From Clostridiaceae bacterium (lineage in GTDB: Bacteria > Bacillota > Clostridia > Oscillospirales > Acutalibacteraceae): DNA of 6,706 nt. The notes under the pieces were generated by a model. It was not told where the DNA came from, ran no database searches, and saw only the letters and a list, made by a program, of their open reading frames with translations. The stretch covers positions 1 to 6,706 of the forward strand of contig JAEDML010000069.1 of NCBI GenBank assembly GCA_016303035.1, written 5' to 3'. Shown here in pieces: positions 1 to 5,135 of this stretch. Position 1 is the first letter of the stretch. Every line of letters starts with the position of its first letter. Both the position numbers and the translations under genes were made by a program.

Positions 1-95
1 ATTCTGGACTTACGCATTTCTGCTACTCGACTATATTATTTTACCTGAAAATCAAAAAATATTCAAGTAGAAATTTTTATTTCCGATTTTCGGAT
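1..95 (-). other. Non-coding left edge downstream of the small FakA-like gene
   Basis: This stretch follows the stop codon of the small FakA-like gene. Directly after the stop there is only a 5-bp hairpin (TCCGA-AAA-TCGGA, 82-94) followed by A-rich sequence, which is too weak and lacks a U-tract to be called a terminator. A promoter-like element at 38-66 follows, listed separately. An ATG at 17-15 has no convincing Shine-Dalgarno and only five codons remain before the edge, so I cannot say whether the next transcript is a gene or an RNA. Confidence 0.5.
38..66 (-). promoter_or_regulatory. Candidate sigma-A promoter reading out of the left end
   Basis: On the minus strand a -35-like TTGAAT (66-61) is separated by exactly 17 bases from a -10-like TAAAAT (43-38), in an AT-rich context with a T-run in the spacer. 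The expected start of transcription is about position 30-32. It lies after the last gene of the cluster and would drive a separate unit to the left. Spacing and hexamers are seen in the sequence; promoter activity is inferred. AT-rich intergenic DNA produces such matches by chance, hence moderate confidence. Confidence 0.45.
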
Positions 96-344
96 TTATC
101 CCTTTAATCCCCGTTCCTGACGGCTCATATCCTCTACTACAATATCGAAAATCTCGCCGAGTGTAGCGCAGTATTTCAAAACATCCCACGGCTCGTTAGT
201 GTGAAAATGAATTTTTACCAGATCCTCATCGCCTACCGCAAGCAGGCAGTCGCCTTTAAAATTGTTTCTGAAATAATCGTTTATTTCGTCCTCGTTAAGT
301 CCGTGTCCCTCAATCAAAAGCTGCGTATCGTATTTGAATTCCAT
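96..344 (-). CDS. Stand-alone FakA/YloV middle-domain-like small protein
   Basis: An 82-residue protein resembling the middle part of FakA/YloV (the fatty-acid kinase subunit formerly called DAK-phosphatase or dihydroxyacetone-kinase-like), without the N-terminal DhaL-type ATP-binding domain or the C-terminal domain. The recognisable signature is VGDEDLVKIHFHTNEP at 37-52, which matches the family's VGDDDLVKVHVHTN pattern, followed by a LGEI..I.VEDM segment at 62-73. The start is supported by AAAGGA at 361-356, about 11 bases before ATG, so it looks like a real separate gene and not a broken end. It begins 24 bases after uppP stops and is probably co-transcribed with it. It is too small to be a kinase; a binding or regulatory role is only a guess. 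The two histidines of the putative metal site (46 and 48) are present, but the expected cysteine is Asp6. I recall similar short proteins being annotated 'kinase to dihydroxyacetone kinase' in clostridia. Confidence 0.75.
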   Translation of the reverse strand: MEFKYDTQLLIEGHGLNEDEINDYFRNNFKGDCLLAVGDEDLVKIHFHTNEPWDVLKYCATLGEIFDIVVEDMSRQERGLKG

Positions 345-368
345 AATGAATTTCGTCCTTTCAAAATT

Positions 369-1211
369 TTATACTAAGGCAAAGTACAGCAACACTACAA
401 TACCGAGTACGATTCTGTAATAACCGAAAGCGGTAAAATCGCGCTTTTTTATATAGCCTATAAGGAATTTAATTGCCGCTATTGATACGAGGAATGCCGT
501 AATCATACCAACCGCAAGCACTGCAAGCTCGCTGCCTGTGAAGCCGAGACCGAATTTTACAAGCTTTACAAGGCTTGCGCCGAACATAACCGGAACGGCA
601 AGATAAAAACTGAACTCGGCCGCTGTTACGCGCGATACCCCGAGCAATATCGCCCCGAGTATGGTCGCGCCGCTTCGCGAGGTTCCGGGTATTACGGCAA
701 GCATTTGAAAAACACCGATAAGCAAAGCGGTTTTATAACTCATTTCATTCATATTTGAAACGACCGGCTTTCGGTTGCGGTTATACCGTTCTATGACTAT
801 AAAAAGTATGCCGTAGATTATAAGCATTGCCGCAACTACGCGGTAGTTATAAAAAATCTCGTCGATTTTATCGTTAAAGGGCACGAGCAGGGCGGCAGGT
901 ATGCAGGCTACGATAACCTTAAACCACATATCCATAACACTCTTTTTAATATGTCCCTCGCCCTTTGTTATGTAATTGTACCCGAGCTGTTTACGCGAAG
1001 TAAAGGGCCACAGCTTTTTCCAATATATAACTACAACCGCCATTATTGCGCCGAGCTGAATAACGACATCGAACATCTCCTTAAATTCATCGCTCATACC
1101 GAGCTTTAAAAATTCATCGGCAAGAATAATATGCCCCGTACTGCTTATCGGGAGCCATTCGGTTATACCCTCTACTATGCCGAGTATAACCGATTTAAGT
1201 AAATCTATCAT
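369..1211 (-). CDS. uppP: Undecaprenyl-diphosphatase (BacA/UppP family)
   Basis: Integral membrane enzyme that removes a phosphate from undecaprenyl diphosphate to regenerate the carrier lipid for peptidoglycan and other wall polymers; extra copies give bacitracin tolerance in the family. At 280 residues it has normal length. Both family signatures are visible: GIVEGITEWLPISSTGH at 11-27 (acidic pair Glu14/Glu18, His27) and PGTSRSGAT at 175-183 with the conserved Arg179. The rest is a series of hydrophobic segments, for example about 48-64, 97-111, 124-141, 161-174, 202-215, 227-250 and 263-279. Start: ATG at 1211 with GGAGGA seven bases upstream. It lies 79 bases after glgA, separated by a perfect inverted repeat. 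No good promoter is visible between hairpin and start, so it may depend on read-through from the glg genes or on internal signals I cannot see. Confidence 0.96.
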   Translation of the reverse strand: MIDLLKSVILGIVEGITEWLPISSTGHIILADEFLKLGMSDEFKEMFDVVIQLGAIMAVVVIYWKKLWPFTSRKQLGYNYITKGEGHIKKSVMDMWFKVIVACIPAALLVPFNDKIDEIFYNYRVVAAMLIIYGILFIVIERYNRNRKPVVSNMNEMSYKTALLIGVFQMLAVIPGTSRSGATILGAILLGVSRVTAAEFSFYLAVPVMFGASLVKLVKFGLGFTGSELAVLAVGMITAFLVSIAAIKFLIGYIKKRDFTAFGYYRIVLGIVVLLYFALV

Positions 1212-1216
1212 ATTTG

Positions 1217-1222
1217 TCCTCC
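1217..1222 (-). promoter_or_regulatory. uppP ribosome binding site
   Basis: GGAGGA on the minus strand, about five bases before the ATG at 1211-1209. It is a near-perfect Shine-Dalgarno, so uppP can be translated independently of glgA. Confidence 0.85.
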
Positions 1223-1246
1223 AAAAATCAGTTTCACCGTATACAG

Positions 1247-1284
1247 ACAGTGTAAGAAGCCGTATACACGGCTTCTTACACTGT
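1247..1284. repeat. Perfect 17-bp inverted repeat (intergenic hairpin) between glgA and uppP
   Basis: Arms 1247-1263 and 1268-1284 are exact reverse complements around a 4-base loop (ATAC); each arm contains TGTAAGAAGCCG or its complement. It begins seven bases after the glgA stop codon and ends 35 bases before uppP. On the minus strand no T-run follows (next bases CTGTATACGG), and on the plus strand only GCGGTTTTA follows, so a classical intrinsic terminator is not supported. A 3'-end stabiliser, a weak or partial terminator, or a processing site for the glg mRNA are the main alternatives. The stem is seen directly; its function is inferred. Confidence 0.85.
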
Positions 1285-1290
1285 GCGGTT

Positions 1291-2712
1291 TTATCCGTTA
1301 ACTATTTCCTTATAAAGCTTAATATATGCGTTAGCCGACCTTGACCAGCTGTTATCGCACTCCATTCCGCGCTTCTTAAGCGTATTCCAGCCGTTTGCGT
1401 CGGAATATCCTGCAAGGGCGCGCCAAACGGCATTTTCCATATCATGGGCGTTGTAGCTTTGGAAGGTAAAGCCGTTGCCCTGACCGTCGCCGCTGTCGGA
1501 TATCGTATCGTTAAGACCTCCGGTTTCCCTGACAATCGGAACCGTGCCGTATCTTAAAGCCACCATCTGCGCAAGGCCGCAGGGCTCGCTTTGACTCGGC
1601 ATAAGGAACATATCCGCTCCTGCATATATTCTGTGAGCCAGCTGCGGATTAAATCCGAGATTCAGCCCCACCTTATCGGGATATCTTTCTGCCATTCTAT
1701 GGAAGAAGGTTTCGAACTCCCATTCACCCGAACCGAGAATTGCAAATTGAAGATCGGCTCTAAGCAGCTCCTCAAAAACGCATTTGACAAGGTCAAAGCC
1801 CTTGTGCTTAACAAGGCGGCTGACAATTCCGATAACGGGAACTCCCGGCTTTTGCGGCAGTCCCAGCTCCGACTGAAGCGATTGCTTGTTAAACGCTTTG
1901 CCCACCATATCATCAGCATTATAGCTGCGGTATATCAGTCCGTCCTTTTCGGGATTGTATACATCGTAATCAATTCCGTTGACAATGCCCGTAAGCTTAA
2001 AGGTGAATTCCCTTAATATACCGTCAAGCCCGTGCGAATAGTAAGGGTCGAGTATCTCGCGCGCATAGGTAGGAGAAACAGTGGTCACCTTATCGGCGCA
2101 CTGTATAGCGCCCTTCATAAAGTTTATGCAGCCGTCATAATCAAGCAGACTTTCACACTCAGGCGGAAGGCCTAGAACATCGCCCGTAAGCTCGTGTCCG
2201 TACTTTCCCTGATACTGAATGTTGTGTATGGTAAAAACGGTTTTGATCTTTTTAAATGTCTCATCCCAACGGTAAAAGGCATTAAGATATACGGGAACGA
2301 GCGCTGTCTGCCAGTCGTTGCAATGAATAACATCGGGTTTAAAATCTATATGGGGTATTATTTCAAGCACGGCGCGAGAGAAGAAGGCAAATCGCTCCGC
2401 GTCGTCATAATGACCGTAAAGACCGTCCCGCTTGAAATAATACTGATTATCAAGAAGATAGTATATTACACCGTCTACATGCGCTTCAAAGATTCCGCAA
2501 TACTGTCTGCGCCACGAAACAGGGACGGTTATGCTGCACAAAAAATTCATTTTGCTTCGCATTTCCTCCGAAACACAGCCGTAAAGCGGCATTACCACGC
2601 GGCACCCCACCAACCTTTTCCTAAGAGCCTTGGGCAGTGCGCCCGAAACATCGGCAAGCCCTCCCGACATTGCAAACGGATACGCTTCGCTTGAAGCAAA
2701 TAAAACCTTCAT
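1291..2712 (-). CDS. glgA: Glycogen synthase, ADP-glucose type (GT5)
   Basis: Transfers glucose from ADP-glucose to the non-reducing end of an alpha-1,4 glucan in the cytoplasm. The 473 residues match the usual length of bacterial GlgA. Visible motifs are MKVLFASSEAYPFA at the N-terminus, SGGLADV at 16-22, NDWQTALVPVYL at 132-143, TIHNIQYQG at 161-169 (His163), VNGIDYDVYNP at 245-254, SRLVKHKGFD at 298-307 (Arg299, Lys304) and SEPCGLAQM at 375-383 with catalytic Glu376, then TGGLNDT at 397-403. Position 15, which is Lys in the classical K-X-G-G-L ADP-glucose motif, is Met here. Start: a TTG at 2718 would add two residues but leaves only one base after GGAGA; ATG at 2712 has proper spacing and gives the family's usual MKVLF beginning. 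It is the fourth glg gene, 25 bases after glgD. Confidence 0.96.
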   Translation of the reverse strand: MKVLFASSEAYPFAMSGGLADVSGALPKALRKRLVGCRVVMPLYGCVSEEMRSKMNFLCSITVPVSWRRQYCGIFEAHVDGVIYYLLDNQYYFKRDGLYGHYDDAERFAFFSRAVLEIIPHIDFKPDVIHCNDWQTALVPVYLNAFYRWDETFKKIKTVFTIHNIQYQGKYGHELTGDVLGLPPECESLLDYDGCINFMKGAIQCADKVTTVSPTYAREILDPYYSHGLDGILREFTFKLTGIVNGIDYDVYNPEKDGLIYRSYNADDMVGKAFNKQSLQSELGLPQKPGVPVIGIVSRLVKHKGFDLVKCVFEELLRADLQFAILGSGEWEFETFFHRMAERYPDKVGLNLGFNPQLAHRIYAGADMFLMPSQSEPCGLAQMVALRYGTVPIVRETGGLNDTISDSGDGQGNGFTFQSYNAHDMENAVWRALAGYSDANGWNTLKKRGMECDNSWSRSANAYIKLYKEIVNG

Positions 2713-2718
2713 TTCCAA

Positions 2719-2725
2719 TCTCCTT
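2719..2725 (-). promoter_or_regulatory. glgA ribosome binding site that decides the start
   Basis: AAGGAGA on the minus strand. It lies six bases before the ATG at 2712-2710 but directly abuts the TTG at 2718-2716, which therefore cannot be the efficient start. This supports the shorter 473-residue GlgA. Confidence 0.8.
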
Positions 2726-2737
2726 TTATATGTTTAA

Positions 2738-3850
2738 CTATAATATTTGATTTTTCTTTACAAAGAAGCACTTGCCGGCGGTTCCCTTTAATATCATATC
2801 CGAGCCGATTACGGCGTTCTTATCGGAAATTACATTATTAAGCTGTGCGCCGCTGCCTACCGAGGTCGACTGCATAAGAATACAGTTTTCAACAACCGCT
2901 CCCTTTTCCACCTTAACACCCCTAAAGAGGATACTGTTTTTAACGGTTCCGTCTATCACGCAGCCGTCGGCAATAATACAGTTATTTACGCTGGATTTTG
3001 TTCCGTAGCGTGTCGGCATATCATCCCGTGTTTTTGTGAATATCGGACGTTTGCGGTTAAAAAGCTGTGCGCGTACACCCGAATCAAGCAACTGCATATT
3101 CGCATTGAAATAGGCATTCATACCGTCAAGCACTGCCGCAAAGCCTTTATGCTCATAGCCGTAAATATTCAGGCGTTTTACCATTTTGGCAATGATATCG
3201 CGGTTGACATCGGTATTATCGTCTTCATAGGCGCTGCTTATAAGATTAAGTAAAAGCTGCCGCTGAATAATGCAAACGCCTATAGCGAAATCGGCCTCGT
3301 GCGATTCTTCAAAGCAGACATTTTTAACCCTTCGGTTTTCATCAAACAGAAGCTGCATAGTAGCGCCGTTATTATGCGGCATTTTTCCGTGACTGTATAC
3401 AATGGTTATATCCGCCTCGGTGGAAATATGACTTTCAAGCGCCGCCGATATATCTACATTGGCAATCACATCGGAATTGCAGATAACCATGTAATCCGCA
3501 CCGCAGCGGTCTATATAATTCACGGCACCCATAAGGGCGTCCACCGTTCCGGTATACCGTTTCATACCGCGGGTAAGATACGGAGGCAGCAGATATATGC
3601 CTCCGTTTTTACGGTCAAGATCCCAATAGACGCCGCTTCCGATATGGTCCATAAGCGAGTGGTAATTTTCCTTTGTAATAAGTCCCACGCTTGAAACGCC
3701 GGCATTCACAAGATTTGAAAGGGTGAAATCTATAAGGCGGTATCTTCCGCCGAAGGGAACCGACGCCATAGAGCGATCGGACGTCAGCTTATTTAAAAGA
3801 TTATCGTTAGTATTGGCAAAAACAATGCCTGCTACTGCGGAAGCTCTCAT
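2738..3850 (-). CDS. glgD: GlgD, non-catalytic or regulatory ADP-glucose pyrophosphorylase subunit
   Basis: A 370-residue GlgC paralogue of the Bacillota GlgD family. In characterised members it assembles with GlgC and modifies its activity, with little or no activity alone. The nucleotidyltransferase fold is visible in VPFGGRYRLIDFTLSN at 31-46, GSGVYWDLDRKNGG at 71-84 and CNSDVIANVD at 124-133, followed by a left-handed beta-helix tail of hexapeptide-like repeats at about 285-355. The glycine loop that GlgC carries (GGQGSRL) is replaced by IVFANTNDNLLNKLT at 9-23, and the FEEKP substrate motif is missing, with FEESHEAD near 180-187 in its place. This indicates degenerate catalysis. The start codon overlaps the glgC stop as ATGA (3850-3847), and a strong AAAGGAGG lies about ten bases upstream inside glgC. 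The tight overlap suggests coupled translation and balanced subunit amounts. Confidence 0.95.
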   Translation of the reverse strand: MRASAVAGIVFANTNDNLLNKLTSDRSMASVPFGGRYRLIDFTLSNLVNAGVSSVGLITKENYHSLMDHIGSGVYWDLDRKNGGIYLLPPYLTRGMKRYTGTVDALMGAVNYIDRCGADYMVICNSDVIANVDISAALESHISTEADITIVYSHGKMPHNNGATMQLLFDENRRVKNVCFEESHEADFAIGVCIIQRQLLLNLISSAYEDDNTDVNRDIIAKMVKRLNIYGYEHKGFAAVLDGMNAYFNANMQLLDSGVRAQLFNRKRPIFTKTRDDMPTRYGTKSSVNNCIIADGCVIDGTVKNSILFRGVKVEKGAVVENCILMQSTSVGSGAQLNNVISDKNAVIGSDMILKGTAGKCFFVKKNQIL

Positions 3851-5061
3851 ATTTTCTCACCCTCCTTTATATTTTCGGTTATCATTTTATTAGGTCCTAC
3901 CGCGGCGTTTTTGCCTACCGTCAACCCGTCCCCGATTACGGTTATGCCCCAGTTTGCGTCCGAATCGGGCGTAGGCTCGGTTCCTACCGAGGCATTTTCA
4001 CCCACTACAACATTTTCGGCGATTATCGAATAACGCACTACCGCTCCCTTTTTGACAACCGCTCCCGGCATTACAAGAGAATACTCAACAGCAGCACCCT
4101 CCTCTACCGTGACATTTTCAAAAAGCACCGAATAATCAAGCTTGCCGCTGATTTCACATCCGTCGGTTATGAGCGAGTTTTCTACCTGAGCCGTATCTGA
4201 AACATACTGCGGCGGCATACTTGCCGTTCTTGAATAGATGCGCCAGTTTTTATCCGACAGGTCAAGGTCGATTTTGGGATTGAGCAGGTCAAGGTTAGCT
4301 TCCCAAAGGGAATCAACGGTGCCTACATCCTTCCAGTAATCGTTAAATCGGTAAACGCGCAGCAGCTCGTTATTGTTAAGCATTGCGGGAATTATGTTCT
4401 TGCCGAAATCGTTTGAGGAATCGGGATTATTTTCATCCTCGGTAAGATATTTCCTGAGCTTGCTCCAATTAAAGATGTATATACCCATTGAAGCAAGGTT
4501 GCTTTTCGGGTTCTTCGGCTTTTCCTCAAACTCGTATATACTTCCGTCCGCCCTTGTATTCATTATACCGAAACGGGAAGCCTCCTCGTCAGGTACCTCA
4601 AGAACGGCAATCGTACAGGCGGCTTCGCTTTTGATATGCTCGTTAAGCATTTTGGAATAATCCATCTTGTAAATATGGTCGCCCGAAAGAATAAGTACAT
4701 ATTCCGGATCGTAGCGCTCTATAAACTCCATATTCTGATAGATTGCGTTTGCGGTGCCCTTATACCAATCGCCTCCGTGCTGACCCTGATAGGGCGGAAG
4801 AATATGCACGCCGCCGTTAAGCCGGTCAAGATCCCAGGTCTTGCCGGAGCCGATATAGTCATTAAGCTCGAGCGGTTTGTACTGTGTGAGGATACCGACG
4901 GTATCAATTCCCGAATTTACGCAGTTTGAAAGCGGAAAATCTATAATACGGTACTTTCCGCCGTAGGGTACAGCCGGTTTTGCAATTTTGCTGGTAAGAA
5001 CTCCGAGCCGACTGCCCTGTCCCCCCGCAAGAAGCATAGCTATACATTTTTTGCTGTTCAA
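3847..5061 (-). CDS. glgC: Glucose-1-phosphate adenylyltransferase, catalytic subunit
   Basis: Makes ADP-glucose and pyrophosphate from ATP and glucose-1-phosphate, the committed and usually allosteric step of bacterial glycogen synthesis. Numbering from the TTG start (404 residues): GGQGSRL nucleotide loop at 13-19, PYGGKYRIIDFPLSN at 32-46, SGDHIYKMD at 126-134 with the metal-binding Asp, SRFGIMN near 162-168, FEEKPKNPKS glucose-1-phosphate motif at 178-187, SMGIYIFN at 191-198, and DYWKDVGTVDSLWEAN at 241-256. A beta-helix regulatory domain occupies about 290-400. All catalytic motifs are intact, unlike GlgD. Start: an ATG at 5070 directly touches the GGGAG and is badly spaced; TTG at 5061 lies nine bases from it and gives MNSKKCIAMLLAGG, the usual family N-terminus. 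If ATG is used the protein is three residues longer. It starts 74 bases after glgB and overlaps glgD by four bases. Confidence 0.95.
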   Translation of the reverse strand: MNSKKCIAMLLAGGQGSRLGVLTSKIAKPAVPYGGKYRIIDFPLSNCVNSGIDTVGILTQYKPLELNDYIGSGKTWDLDRLNGGVHILPPYQGQHGGDWYKGTANAIYQNMEFIERYDPEYVLILSGDHIYKMDYSKMLNEHIKSEAACTIAVLEVPDEEASRFGIMNTRADGSIYEFEEKPKNPKSNLASMGIYIFNWSKLRKYLTEDENNPDSSNDFGKNIIPAMLNNNELLRVYRFNDYWKDVGTVDSLWEANLDLLNPKIDLDLSDKNWRIYSRTASMPPQYVSDTAQVENSLITDGCEISGKLDYSVLFENVTVEEGAAVEYSLVMPGAVVKKGAVVRYSIIAENVVVGENASVGTEPTPDSDANWGITVIGDGLTVGKNAAVGPNKMITENIKEGEKI

Positions 5062-5070
5062 ATACAACAT

Positions 5071-5075
5071 CTCCC
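5071..5075 (-). promoter_or_regulatory. glgC ribosome binding site that bears on the start
   Basis: GGGAG on the minus strand immediately followed by ATG (5070-5068). With zero spacing that ATG is an unlikely initiator; the TTG at 5061-5059 is nine bases away and fits better. A TTG at 5067 with three bases is a poorer alternative. Confidence 0.65.
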
Positions 5076-5079
5076 GTTC

Positions 5080-5101
5080 TGTCTTCAGACAAATGAAGAC
5101 A
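5080..5101. repeat. 8-bp inverted repeat in the glgC leader
   Basis: TGTCTTCA (5080-5087) and TGAAGACA (5094-5101) are perfect reverse complements with a 6-base centre. It lies five bases upstream of the glgC Shine-Dalgarno and just downstream of a -10-like hexamer. It could be an operator overlapping a transcription start, or an RNA stem near the ribosome binding site. There is no T-run after it on either strand, so it is not an intrinsic terminator. Confidence 0.6.
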
Positions 5102-5103
5102 TA

Positions 5104-5133
5104 ATTTTAATAACTATACATTTTATTGTACAA
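5104..5133 (-). promoter_or_regulatory. Weak candidate promoter for glgCDA
   Basis: In the AT-rich gap after glgB the minus strand has TTGTAC (5133-5128), 18 bases, then TAAAAT (5109-5104). The -10 matches consensus at five of six positions but the -35 only at three. It would start transcription around 5097, inside the inverted repeat upstream of glgC. The 74-base gap is longer than the other glg gaps, which allows an internal promoter, but the evidence is slight. Confidence 0.25.
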
Positions 5134-5135
5134 GT

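Noticed and set aside
82..94. Short hairpin TCCGA-TTT-TCGGA just after the small gene's stop, as a terminator
   Set aside because: The stem is only five pairs and no T-run follows on the minus strand; it is too weak to claim.
96..344. The small FakA-like gene as a pseudogene remnant of a full fakA
   Set aside because: It has its own ribosome binding site and ATG, close packing behind uppP, and no trace of kinase-domain sequence upstream, where uppP is intact.
1591..2016. 141-codon open frame on the plus strand opposite glgA
   Set aside because: It lies wholly inside the convincing glgA frame, has no recognisable domain and arises from the codon composition of the opposite strand.
2194..2694. 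166-codon open frame on the plus strand opposite the glgA N-terminus
   Set aside because: It is antisense to conserved GlgA motifs, without family resemblance or a supporting ribosome binding site.
2713..2718. Two extra N-terminal residues of GlgA from a TTG start
   Set aside because: The TTG directly abuts the Shine-Dalgarno, while the ATG at 2712 has normal spacing and yields the family's usual N-terminus.
3299..3694. 131-codon open frame on the plus strand opposite glgD
   Set aside because: It is an antisense shadow of glgD with no recognisable protein character.
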